From Pseudomonadota bacterium (GTDB lineage Bacteria > Pseudomonadota > Gammaproteobacteria > Burkholderiales > Burkholderiaceae_C): DNA of 37,165 nucleotides. The stretch spans positions 1 to 37,165 of the forward strand of contig JAIUOW010000025.1 of NCBI GenBank assembly GCA_020161775.1, written 5' to 3'. Positions 1 through 8,415 of the stretch are shown here, piece after piece (the stretch's first letter is position 1; every line of letters begins with the position of its first letter). A program made the position numbers and the translations under genes. Below the pieces are notes generated by a model. That model saw nothing but the letters and a program-made list of their open reading frames with translations, did not search any database and was not told the DNA's origin.

Positions 1-420
1 TTCGAGCGGGACCAGACGCTCTACGACTGGATGCACTACATCGCGCTGATCGAGCGCAAGCCCGGCGCGCTGCGCAACGGCGCACCCTTCAAGACCATGC
101 CCGAGCCGCTGCAGGAGTTGCAGCGCCATCTGCTGCGCCACAGCGGTGGCGACAGGGTGATGGCGCAGGTGCTCATGGGGGTGAGCCTACACGGGTTGGA
201 ACCTGTGCTGGTGGCGGTGGAGCTGGCACTGCAGTCGGGGCGGGTGAGTGCCGAGCACGTGCTCAACGTGCTCTCGCGCTTGCAGGAGCAGCGCATCCCT
301 GAGCCACCGGTGGCCACCATGCTCACGCTCAACACGCCGCCACTGGCCAACCTGCAGCGCTACGACGCGCTGCGCAACGCTCAGCCTCAAGAGGCCTCAC
401 CGGAGTCCGACCATGCATGA
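1..420 (+). CDS. istA: IS21-family transposase IstA, C-terminal fragment (cut by window edge)
   Basis: The frame is open from base 1 and stops at 418-420. It reads as the C-terminal region of the IS21 DDE transposase, after the catalytic core, with the typical helical segment around [15 protein letters not shown] and the HVLNVLSRL stretch. IstA carries out the strand cutting and joining of the element. Its stop codon overlaps the istB start by 8 bases, so the two are translationally coupled. The DDE residues are outside the window, so activity cannot be judged. Confidence 0.85.
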   Translation, partial: FERDQTLYDWMHYIALIERKPGALRNGAPFKTMPEPLQELQRHLLRHSGGDRVMAQVLMGVSLHGLEPVLVAVELALQSGRVSAEHVLNVLSRLQEQRIPEPPVATMLTLNTPPLANLQRYDALRNAQPQEASPESDHA

Positions 421-1228
421 CCTCATGGATGCCTTCAAGACGCTGGGCTTGCACGGCATGGCCAGTGCATGGCCGGAGGTGCTGGGCACCGCCCGCATGA
501 AGTCGCTGGATCACGAGGCCGTGCTGCACCAGCTCATCAAGGCCGAGACCGCGCAGCGCGAGGTGCGCTCCATGGCCTACCAGATGCGCGTGGCGCGGTT
601 CCCGTCGCATCGCGATCTCGCCGGCTTTGACTTCGCCCACACGCCCATCGACGAGGCGCTGGTGCGCCAACTGCACACCCTTGGCTTCGTGGACTCGGCC
701 CACAACGTGGTGCTGGTGGGTGGCCCCGGCACAGGCAAGACCCACCTGGCCACCAGCCTGGGGATCGAGGCCATCCGCCTGCATGGCAAGCGGGTGCGCT
801 TCTTCTCTACGGTGGAGCTGGTCAACGCCCTGGAGCTGGAGAAGGCGCAGAACAAGGCCGGGCAGTTGGCACACCGGTTGATGTACGTCGATCTGGTGAT
901 CCTGGACGAACTGGGCTACCTGCCGTTCACGCAGTCGGGCGGCGCCATGCTGTTCCACCTGCTCTGCAAGCTCTACGAGAGAACGAGCGTGGTGATCACA
1001 ACAAACCTGACCTTCTCGGAATGGAGCAGCGTCTTCGGCGACGCCAAGATGACCACGGCTTTGCTTGACCGCCTCACGCACCACTGCCACATCGTGGAGA
1101 CGGGCAATGAGAGCTGGCGATTCAAGCATTCCAGTGCCGCTGGCGCGGCACCACCAAAGCCACGCAGCAAAGCTCAGAAAGGAGACCGAAAAACAGCAGA
1201 CCCGATAGACTTATCCACAACCGAGTAG
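413..1228 (+). CDS. istB: IS21-family helper ATPase IstB
   Basis: A 271-residue AAA+ ATPase of the IstB/DnaC type, the usual length for the family. It assists IstA in target selection and transpososome assembly. A Walker A motif [11 protein letters not shown] lies near residues 104-114 and a Walker B motif [14 protein letters not shown] near 160-173. The frame is open further upstream to 248, but the ATG at 413 is chosen because the protein then begins like other IstB proteins ([17 protein letters not shown]) and overlaps the istA stop in the way expected for this family. No frameshift is seen. Confidence 0.92.
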   Translation: MHDLMDAFKTLGLHGMASAWPEVLGTARMKSLDHEAVLHQLIKAETAQREVRSMAYQMRVARFPSHRDLAGFDFAHTPIDEALVRQLHTLGFVDSAHNVVLVGGPGTGKTHLATSLGIEAIRLHGKRVRFFSTVELVNALELEKAQNKAGQLAHRLMYVDLVILDELGYLPFTQSGGAMLFHLLCKLYERTSVVITTNLTFSEWSSVFGDAKMTTALLDRLTHHCHIVETGNESWRFKHSSAAGAAPPKPRSKAQKGDRKTADPIDLSTTE

Positions 1229-1300
1229 CCAGAACATCCATCAACCCAGTGGCTCAGTATTCGACGTGATCACTGGCTCAGTTGTGCTGATGAATCAACA

Positions 1301-1914
1301 CCTCCGGCAAGCGTAGTGCTAGCGCATCCACTTGCTTGCGCAGTAGCCAGGTACGGCTGAATAGCCGTCCATTTGGCCGCCGGCGCCTCGCCTACGATGG
1401 AAAACTGATCCACCATCAAGTGCAGCGACTTCTTTGGAAGTGACGCCCCCACGCACAACTTCACAATATCGGTTACTGCATCCGCATTGTGAAAGGGGGA
1501 GACGATCCGCACCACGAATTCGTCGAAGACCTTCAAGGCCTGAACTTCTGCAAGCGCATCTGATAGCGTAGCCTGCGTAATGACCGGAATTACCCGCCGG
1601 TCGGTCTGCTTGCGCAGATACTCGCACACGGTCTTCAAAAGTCGGGCCTGATGTGCGTAGGCAGGGGCCAGGTAGCGGATGTCGATCACCAGCGGCACCT
1701 TCTCGTGGATGGCCGCCTTCAACTCCTTGCTGACTTTTGCAAGGTAAGGCCCCAGCGCGGCACGAAGACCAGCCGCATCCGGCGTTGCAATGATAGGCAG
1801 CAGTTCGAGCAATGGCGTCATGTCATTCCATTGCAACGTCGTCAAGTTCCTGAGCGCAATTCGCTCGCCCTGCTTCCATTTCAGGATGGGCATGTACTTC
1901 CATGTTGTCGCCAT
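1301..1914 (-). pseudogene. Beta-family (T4 beta-like) protein, 3' end removed by IS21 insertion
   Basis: From the ATG at 1914, preceded by a good ribosome site (GGAGGAAG), the protein begins MATTWKYMPILKWKQGERIAL, the characteristic opening of the Beta_protein family (Pfam PF14350 as I recall it). These are usually about 350-400 residues. Here only about 204 native residues remain before the reading frame runs into the IS end at 1300 and stops artificially at 1270 with the IS-derived tail DSSAQLSQ. Family function is unknown; members are common in phages and mobile islands. It is cargo of the surrounding transposon. The longer open frame to 2097 has no support as a start. Confidence 0.6.
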
Positions 1915-2185
1915 ATCTACTTCCTCCATGGTTTCCGATTCTTCTACCCCCCGGCTATTTCCGCCTCCTCCATGTAGAGGATGCGCCGAAAATTGTCCAT
2001 GCCGAGGCATCCGTATGCGCTGATCGCTGATGCATAGATCTGCGCCATAGGCGCTTAGCCGTGCCAGCGCACCCTTAAGGACTGCTACAGATGCCAAGCT
2101 CGACCTGCCGGGTGGCTCACTCCTCGCCGAGAAAGATCCCCTCGAAATCCGGGGCGGTTCAGGACGATTGCCGAGGCGTCAGTTA

Positions 2186-2899
2186 TTAGCGAACGCTGGC
2201 AGTCTCATGCAGTACAAATTCCTTGACGCTACGGATCGCTGCTTCAGCAGGTCCGCTGGCTGTACCGTCAACCTCGGTTTCTAGCCGCGTTTCCTTGACG
2301 CGCAGCAGTTGCGGGCCAACGGTCCGTCCACGCTCGACGATCAACTCTGCGCGGCTGATGCGGGCTCCCTCAAGCATGGCGAGAAATGCAAGCGGCCACA
2401 GGCCACACGCAGCAATCGCAAGCTGCAAACCCTCACGCCTTGGCACGACTTGAGCCGCGCCAAGAACGAACAGCCAAACCGGGGTCACGGCCGCAACAAA
2501 GTAAATCGTCAGAAAAACCATCTTGCGCCAGAAGCGCCGACGATCCCCGGCATGGGCGATTCGGAAAGCTGGCATCAGCCCCTCGCCTGAGTTGATCACG
2601 TGCAACAAGGGCCGGGCAAAGACGTAATCGGACAGGGTGATTGCCGGCTCGAGACCGATGATGTAGCGCGCTTCGTCAGCAGTGATGCTGCGCGTTCCTG
2701 CAACGGCTTGGAAGCCACTCTCCACCAAGTAAGGATGCATGTTCGGATTGGATTCGAGTTCCTGCAAGAAGTCCCGCGCAAAGTTGTAGTGCTCTCGCAT
2801 CCGCCCGCGCGGCGAGGCGGCCCAGTCGTAAATCAGCTTCAAAGTGCCGACAACGCCAAGGGCGCTGGCTAGAAGCTTTAACGCCAGTTCAATATCCAT
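2186..2899 (-). CDS. Unknown protein with three predicted membrane helices
   Basis: A 237-residue protein not recognised as any named family. A hydrophobic segment at about residues 5-25 may anchor the N-terminus. A soluble stretch follows (about 30-125), then two further hydrophobic helices at about 127-150 and 158-182 separated by a short Arg-containing loop. The last ~55 residues are charged and probably cytoplasmic. The start at 2899 is the first ATG and has only a weak ribosome site (AGGCAGA). The gene is co-directional with the truncated beta-like gene downstream (about 270 bp away) and divergent from the 629-codon gene. Codon use is less GC-extreme than the chromosomal genes to the right, as expected for transposon cargo. 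Function is not inferred. Confidence 0.65.
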   Translation of the reverse strand: MDIELALKLLASALGVVGTLKLIYDWAASPRGRMREHYNFARDFLQELESNPNMHPYLVESGFQAVAGTRSITADEARYIIGLEPAITLSDYVFARPLLHVINSGEGLMPAFRIAHAGDRRRFWRKMVFLTIYFVAAVTPVWLFVLGAAQVVPRREGLQLAIAACGLWPLAFLAMLEGARISRAELIVERGRTVGPQLLRVKETRLETEVDGTASGPAEAAIRSVKEFVLHETASVR

Positions 2900-3060
2900 G
2901 AGTCTGCCTTTTTTTGCCTAGTTGCAGCCTAGCGCGGCTGCAGCGCGGCGTCATCCTGCGATCTGAGGAGAGAGGCCAGTTGAACTTAGCCAGACCAAGG
3001 GGGTTCGGCTGCAGAGGGGTACTTTAAGGTGGGGCGCTGGTTCTCAGCCTCTGAACCTGG

Positions 3061-4950
3061 ATGCGGCACTGGGGAGCTCCCACGCTCCCGAGAGGCCCAG
3101 TTCATGGATGTCTAGGACGGGCTGTAGACTGCAGACTTTCGGCTCCACAAGTCGTCAAGCGCTCGCCATCTCACCCTCGATGTCTAAAGACTCAATGGCC
3201 TTTGACTGAACCCATATTCGAACGATTTCCTTTAGACGGGGCGCTATATCGCCTCGTCTGGATCGGCAAGGTAGCGGCAGCCCTACCCAGCATGACCACC
3301 GCCCGGGTCCGGCTCTGGTTGGTTAAGGTCGATGAGTCGGACCCCCATCATCTGAAGTGGGCCTGTCGGCCCAGTGGGCGGCCCAGCACGCTCGTGCTGG
3401 AGGAAGCCGCAGGCTCACTACCCAAGCTGGTGCTGGGATCATTCTGGCGGGACCGGACCCTGCAAGTTGATCACTCGATGCCGCAGGACATCAAGGTAAA
3501 GAATGCAGCCATCGCTCCCCAGCGCTGGCAGATCGTTTACGCGAACGACCGTATGGCCGGCGGTGCGGGAGGCATGCTCATACCACCCACTGACTACCCG
3601 CTTAGCGGCGAGGACGCACGCGGCAGTCCGCTGCATTTCCAGGACGCGCCGCTGCTTCGTTGCTTCTCCGAGAGCGGCCTTGAGTTGCTCATCCCGTGTT
3701 ACGAGATTTTCCGGCGCTTTTATGGCTTGACCTCAGAGTTGGCCAACGCAATGCTGGCGGGCCACTGGAGACGGGAACTGGCGGCGCTGGTGGATCTGGA
3801 ACAGACGGGTGTATCCGAAGACGGGCGGTCTTTCGAAGTGGCGCCTTTGGTAGAGCTGCGCGACATCGGGTGCGTGGGTATTGCTCTTTTCATGGCCGTG
3901 GCAACAGCACGAAGCTGCGCGGCCGACATATTTCTTGCTCTTGAGAACGCGCGCCGCAGCGGCGTGCGGGAGCCATGGATCCTCGCGCGTCCGCCTTGGG
4001 GCGACCAAACCATGTCGATCAGCTTCCTTGGCCATCAGCTGAGCAGCGGCGCTGTGCTGGTGCACTGGATCTACGGGTCAAGCTTTCCGCACTTACCGTA
4101 CAACGTGGTGCGCATCGACCAGCAGATACGCATTCCCGTCCAAAGTGAAGATGTGCCCACGCGAGCGGCTCGCGCCTCGCTGAATGACCGCATGGAAGAA
4201 CTTGCCCAGGCCACAATTGCGCCTGCCGTGGACGCCCGGGTATCCCGCTCGGCCATTCATTTTGGGCTGGGTGAATACTGGGACCGGCTGATCAGGGTCA
4301 AGCGGCAAGCACGTTCACGCACCTACGTCCCGGTCAATCCGCAATCCGAGGGCGATCCCCCTGCGATACGCCGCCGCCGTCTCACGACCGGCCGCCGCTC
4401 CCGCATCGGCCGCTCGCCCACGGCATCCCTGAGCAGCGACAGCCAGAACGTGATCATGAACCGCTTCAATGCGCTGGCTGAGTGCTTCTCGGAGCTGCTG
4501 GAGTCCGGCGACATCCGGGCCCGCGAAGATTACGCGCTGGTCAATCCGGTGCAAATTGGTGCTCATGCTTACTGTGCATTTCCCACCACCATCGGCGGCA
4601 CGCCCCGGCCTTGGACCCTGGTGAACCCGCAAGACCCGCGAGCACGGCTTTGCTGGGTGAGCGAGATCATCGCGCAGGACGGTTCGCTTTACTACTGGGT
4701 CGAAGTTGAGGCTTTGCCGCGGGAGGCGTTCAAGGCACTGGTGATCAAACCGAATGCGCGTGGCAGCCGATTGAGTGCCGTCACCCTTGAGGCCATCCTC
4801 AAGATCGGAGCCATCGGTAAAGGCCAGTGGAAGAAAGCTGCTCTTTTCACGGTGGAGGAGGAGGTTCGCTGGATGTCAGCGCGGCACTCGTTCGCATCCG
4901 GTCGTCTTCGTAGCAGCGTCGTCTTGGGCAAACTGCGTTCTTTGCGCTGA
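3061..4950 (+). CDS. Large transposon-borne protein of unknown function, possible TnsE-like C-terminus
   Basis: A 629-codon frame that ends 23 bp before the convergent tniE. The first ~47 residues look unlike protein sequence, so translation may really begin at the TTG at 3202 (LTEPIFERFPLDG); no strong ribosome site settles this. A central segment near residues 200-240 reads LLIPCYEIFRRFYG followed by LANAMLAGHW. Residues ~430-465 are Arg/Ser-rich and probably a linker. The last ~130 residues have alternating strands (RLCWVSEII, YYWVEVEAL), then GKGQWKK and a late His (SARHSF). That pattern resembles what I remember of the TnsE C-terminal domain of Tn7, the factor directing transposition to replicating plasmids. 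This is recall without alignment; it could equally be unrelated cargo. Confidence 0.6.
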   Translation: MRHWGAPTLPRGPVHGCLGRAVDCRLSAPQVVKRSPSHPRCLKTQWPLTEPIFERFPLDGALYRLVWIGKVAAALPSMTTARVRLWLVKVDESDPHHLKWACRPSGRPSTLVLEEAAGSLPKLVLGSFWRDRTLQVDHSMPQDIKVKNAAIAPQRWQIVYANDRMAGGAGGMLIPPTDYPLSGEDARGSPLHFQDAPLLRCFSESGLELLIPCYEIFRRFYGLTSELANAMLAGHWRRELAALVDLEQTGVSEDGRSFEVAPLVELRDIGCVGIALFMAVATARSCAADIFLALENARRSGVREPWILARPPWGDQTMSISFLGHQLSSGAVLVHWIYGSSFPHLPYNVVRIDQQIRIPVQSEDVPTRAARASLNDRMEELAQATIAPAVDARVSRSAIHFGLGEYWDRLIRVKRQARSRTYVPVNPQSEGDPPAIRRRRLTTGRRSRIGRSPTASLSSDSQNVIMNRFNALAECFSELLESGDIRAREDYALVNPVQIGAHAYCAFPTTIGGTPRPWTLVNPQDPRARLCWVSEIIAQDGSLYYWVEVEALPREAFKALVIKPNARGSRLSAVTLEAILKIGAIGKGQWKKAALFTVEEEVRWMSARHSFASGRLRSSVVLGKLRSLR

Positions 4951-4973
4951 GTATGGGACGCCGTGTTCTGGCC

Positions 4974-6593
4974 TCAGGCTTTCAATCTCGTTCGCACCGC
5001 GCGGTTGACCTGGTAATCCACAGCGGCCGTGGACAGGCTGTCCAGCAGCATGCGGCCCTCAAACACCAATGGGTCCGCATCCGCGCCCGCCTGCCATTTG
5101 GGGGAGGGCAGCGCGGCCAGGATCGGCTGAAGACGCTCCGGCAGTTCAATCCACCGGCCATCCAGCCTGAGCTTGCGCAAGCCCTGAAAATCCAGATCAC
5201 TGTGACGCAGAAGCAGGATCCGCTCCAACGGCGCATTCAACAGTTTGGACAGCAGTTTGGCGGTCAACGCCAAACGGGCCGGCCGACTGGGCGCCGACTC
5301 GATCGCCTCAAGCAAAGCCTTTACATACTTTGCCTGTCGGACCAGCGGCACAGGTTTGGAAGATTTTGACTTCAGCTTGAGCTGCAGCCCATGAAGCGCA
5401 TTCAGATGAGCGATAAAGATGCTCAGCGATGCCTTCATCCCTGGCTTCTTTGCCAGGAGACCGTCCACTGCCTGCTGGCCGACCTGAGCAGCCCGCGCAA
5501 CGCTCGCCTGCGTCAGCAGCGACATCGCGGCGTGGGTGTAGGCTTTGTGTGTTCGAAGTGAGATCGCGGGCGTGCGAGCTAGCAACGCCCGTTCAAACCG
5601 GTCGAAGTCCTCAGCCCATGGCTGCCCGGCAATCGCCTCGCGCCTGGCTGCAAGCAGGCGTTCATCGCTGCGCCGGCGACGCGCGAGGGCGTCGTCCCCG
5701 AGTAAGCCCGTCTCTGCCAGGTGTTGGGACAACAACCCCATGCGCCGGAGTTCTTCGGTCGTAAACACCTGCACCAGCACGGACTCGTCCAGAGGGACCG
5801 CGCGCTGCTGAAGCGCGGCGTCGAGCCTGACGAGGAACTGCAGGTAGCGTGCGGCGCCAAGCGCCAGTTTGTTGGCCCGGCCTGTGTCGTTGCCCCAGCG
5901 GATGAAATCCGCATACAACCGGCGCACACTCTCCTGAGTCAGCAGGTGTTGTGCGCCCAGCTGTTGGGCCACGTTCGAGCGCTTGATGGCGCATTCCAGG
6001 CAGGGGGTGTCGCCCACACCGTTGACCGTGGCGCCGCAGTCCGGACATGGATGACTCGCCGCGGGATGCACGCAGCACACTTTGCACAAGGGCTTGCGTT
6101 CCAGCGTCATCAGGTTGACTGTGCGATGTTTGCCGCAGTGAGAACAGGTCGCCGCAACCGCCGCGCGCAGACATTTGTCACACATCCGACCATTGTGCGG
6201 ATAGGCGCTGCTGCGGCTCAGGCGTGTGCTCAAGGCCGAGCACATATCGCAAGGTTCGGGTGCTCGGTAGTAGCGTGCGCAGGACGCACAGGCCACCCGC
6301 TGCCCTACCCGCAACGCGGCCTTGGGTGTGAGCTTGCCGCAGCGCAGGCAGCTGCGGTCGTCGCGTAGGCAATCGCCGCACGTAGGTTTCTCGTCGTTAC
6401 GATGCGCCCGCGCTGTCTTCCCACAGACATGGCACGGCTGTGGCGGGAAAATGCGCGGATAACAGATAGCGCAGTAACCGGTACCTTGGTGGATACGGTG
6501 AGCCTTGCGCATCTCCTGTCCGCAATTGCCGCAATCCGGGCGGCGGGCTCGGGCGAGGTAGGTGCCCTCCAGTTCCACGAGACGGTTGCTCAA
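4974..6593 (-). CDS. tniE: TniE-like transposition-operon protein: cysteine-rich N-terminus, integrase-like C-terminus
   Basis: A 539-residue protein, last gene of the transposition operon; its start overlaps the tniQ stop by 4 bases. The first ~215 residues hold twelve CxxC pairs (for example CGNC, CAIC, CHVC, CGDC, CLRC, CPDC, CLEC), suggesting about six zinc ribbons or treble clefs in tandem. The rest is helical. The C-terminal ~200 residues (around LLSKLLNAPLERILLLRHSDLDF) resemble the core of a tyrosine recombinase, but the expected Arg and the HxxR/Tyr residues are not visible, so catalysis is unlikely. By position it corresponds to tniE of Tn6022-type elements, whose role is poorly known. 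A DNA-binding target-site factor acting with TniQ is my inference. Confidence 0.7.
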   Translation of the reverse strand: MSNRLVELEGTYLARARRPDCGNCGQEMRKAHRIHQGTGYCAICYPRIFPPQPCHVCGKTARAHRNDEKPTCGDCLRDDRSCLRCGKLTPKAALRVGQRVACASCARYYRAPEPCDMCSALSTRLSRSSAYPHNGRMCDKCLRAAVAATCSHCGKHRTVNLMTLERKPLCKVCCVHPAASHPCPDCGATVNGVGDTPCLECAIKRSNVAQQLGAQHLLTQESVRRLYADFIRWGNDTGRANKLALGAARYLQFLVRLDAALQQRAVPLDESVLVQVFTTEELRRMGLLSQHLAETGLLGDDALARRRRSDERLLAARREAIAGQPWAEDFDRFERALLARTPAISLRTHKAYTHAAMSLLTQASVARAAQVGQQAVDGLLAKKPGMKASLSIFIAHLNALHGLQLKLKSKSSKPVPLVRQAKYVKALLEAIESAPSRPARLALTAKLLSKLLNAPLERILLLRHSDLDFQGLRKLRLDGRWIELPERLQPILAALPSPKWQAGADADPLVFEGRMLLDSLSTAAVDYQVNRAVRTRLKA

Positions 6594-7519
6594 GCGTTCC
6601 TCGCAATCCTGGCCTTCGGACGCCGGGCGAAGCGAACGCGGGCAGCCAGCTGCATCAACTTTGCGGCCCGCGCGGAGGGGTCGGCGGGCAAACCGGTACA
6701 GCGTCGTCGGCCTGGTTTAGAAGTCTTCTTCAAGCCGACACCGCGCATCAGGGATGAATGTGAGGCAGGGCCCGCCAACGTGGCCTGCGCTACGTTGACC
6801 AGAAGCTCACGGCGTTCCGCCACCCGCCAGAAATTCCAAGGCTCCCCGGACAAACGAAACTGCGGATCCCGCCTGACCACTGCGGTCAAAGCTTCGTGGA
6901 ACGAGGCCAGCTGCTGCCCGTCGCCGGCCATCGCTTGGCGCCACAACGATTGGACCCGGATCTGCAGATGGCATTCAGTCTGTGACGCCGGCTCCACCGG
7001 CGTGCGCAATGGCGCCAGACACCGGTCGCACCGAGCCAGCATAAGGGCATCGTGACGCATTGGCGCAAATGGCGTGCCGCACTGCGCACATCCATCGCGC
7101 AGCAAGACGGTGTGTGTGCTGCACACCCAGTTCGACGCCAGTCGCCACGCCAAGCGCAACTGAGCCGGGCCGGTCTGAAGGCAAACAGGGCAGAACAACT
7201 GCCCGTACCGCAGGCGCTGACGGTGGTAAATACCGATCGGCGTCAGCCATCGCTGGAACCCATTGCGCTGCGTCGGTATACCCGCGTCCTGCAAGCGCCT
7301 GGTCAACGTCATGGCCCGCACTTGGTCGCACGGCAAGCCGGTTGCAACGCTGATCAGCTGGACTGCGCGGTCGCCCAAGCTGCGATCCATATCGCGTGTC
7401 CAGATCGACCATCCCAGGCCCATACGCTGCGTCATTGTGGCCGGCGAGTCGCCGCGCTCCCAGGCGAGGTTCACCAGTAGCGAGCCAATCGTTTGGTGGT
7501 CGAACGACATCCCGTGCAT
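6590..7519 (-). CDS. tniD: TniQ-family target-selection protein (TniD)
   Basis: A 309-residue TniQ/TnsD-type protein. The N-terminus reads ESLLSR-like (SFDHQTIGSLLVNLAWERGDSP) and is followed by two zinc-binding regions: FCPVC … WVCSTHTVLL, then CAQCGTPF with ARCDRCLAPL. These are the usual layout of TniQ, in which zinc fingers follow the N-terminal domain. TniQ proteins link the transposase-regulator ATPase to a chosen target, here presumably the comM site. The start is the ATG at 7519, overlapping the tniB stop by one base (TGATG); the ATG at 7510 is an alternative. The protein is shorter than Tn7 TnsD, so extra target recognition may be supplied by TniE. Confidence 0.82.
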   Translation of the reverse strand: MHGMSFDHQTIGSLLVNLAWERGDSPATMTQRMGLGWSIWTRDMDRSLGDRAVQLISVATGLPCDQVRAMTLTRRLQDAGIPTQRNGFQRWLTPIGIYHRQRLRYGQLFCPVCLQTGPAQLRLAWRLASNWVCSTHTVLLRDGCAQCGTPFAPMRHDALMLARCDRCLAPLRTPVEPASQTECHLQIRVQSLWRQAMAGDGQQLASFHEALTAVVRRDPQFRLSGEPWNFWRVAERRELLVNVAQATLAGPASHSSLMRGVGLKKTSKPGRRRCTGLPADPSARAAKLMQLAARVRFARRPKARIARNA

Positions 7520-8415
7520 CAGAGTTCCCTGGGCCGGTTAGGAATGAGCGAGGCTGCGTCACGCCAGTTTCGCGCGCTCTGCAACGCGGCAAACGTAATC
7601 CGGTCCTGTCCGGTCTTGAGTGCGACTTGGGCTGCGCGCAGGATCAGCTTCTTGATGGAGGCGATGGTGCCGTTGCTGCCTTTGAAGATCTCGAACGCCA
7701 TCTCCGGCGCCGCCAGATTTGACGGCTTGGGCAGAGGGATCAAGGACTCAAAAGCGGCGAGCAGGCTGAGAAAGTCTTCATTCGCCGACCACAGCGGCAG
7801 GGACAGCCGCAGGAATCGGCTCACAAACTGAGGGTCAATTGCCAAGGCACGGACCACGTCATGGGTGCCACATGCCACGATGCTCAACTGACGTACGTTG
7901 GACAGCCGCTTGAGCGAGGCCATGAACTGCTTTTGCTGGCGCGCCGGGCTGTTCAGCATCGCATGCAGTTCATCCAGAATCAGAACCGAAGTCTGCTGCA
8001 CCGCCGTCTCGTGGTGAACCAGGGCCTCCAGGCGCTCGGCCGGCGCGTCAGCGCGGTGGTTGACCCCCAGACCCGTGAGGATCGCACTGTACAACCGGCC
8101 CTCGTCTGCGGCCGGCGGCGTCTCGACCCAGAGCACTTTCGCAATCGGGCAATCTGTCTCGTCCAGAACAACCGGATTCAGTCGAAGGAAATGCTTGGTG
8201 AGCGTGGTCTTGCCGTTGTCGCTGTCAGAAATGACGGCACGGCACTCCGGCTTGGTGCTGCGCGGCCGATCCACCAGGTCCTGCAACTCACGCAGGATGT
8301 AGTCGCTGGCGGGGTAGTCAATGTGGTGGTCACGCTGGATGAACTCCAGCTTCTCGGGGACGGAGGCCTCCAGCAAATCCGCTGCTTTGACCGACAGGTG
8401 GGTCCGGGTGTTCAT
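7519..8415 (-). CDS. tniB: TniB transposition regulator ATPase (TnsC homologue)
   Basis: A 298-residue AAA+ ATPase. The Walker A region at about residues 63-70 reads SDSDNGKT, where TniB proteins usually have GDSNNGKT, so the first glycine is replaced by serine while Gly-Lys-Thr is kept. Walker B VLILDELH lies at about 144-151, and a sensor-like stretch LSIVACGTHD follows. TnsC/TniB proteins form ATP-dependent filaments on target DNA and bridge TniQ to the transposase. The gene starts 4 bases inside the end of tniA (ATGA overlap), indicating coupled translation. The family assignment is firm; whether the Walker A change affects ATP use is unknown. Confidence 0.88.
   Translation of the reverse strand: MNTRTHLSVKAADLLEASVPEKLEFIQRDHHIDYPASDYILRELQDLVDRPRSTKPECRAVISDSDNGKTTLTKHFLRLNPVVLDETDCPIAKVLWVETPPAADEGRLYSAILTGLGVNHRADAPAERLEALVHHETAVQQTSVLILDELHAMLNSPARQQKQFMASLKRLSNVRQLSIVACGTHDVVRALAIDPQFVSRFLRLSLPLWSANEDFLSLLAAFESLIPLPKPSNLAAPEMAFEIFKGSNGTIASIKKLILRAAQVALKTGQDRITFAALQSARNWRDAASLIPNRPREL

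Larger units (their letters stand above)
1..1300 (+). mobile_element. IS21-family insertion sequence, right-hand part
   Basis: The 3' end of istA, all of istB and a terminal region are present; the left end lies before the window. Beyond istB the sequence TGGCTCAGT occurs twice in direct orientation (1250-1258 and 1274-1282), matching the multiple transposase-binding repeats usual at IS21-family ends. The most likely terminus is the CA dinucleotide at 1299-1300 (TG on the other strand), because the reading frame of the interrupted beta-like gene becomes recognisable just after it. The target duplication cannot be checked without the left end. Confidence 0.85.
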
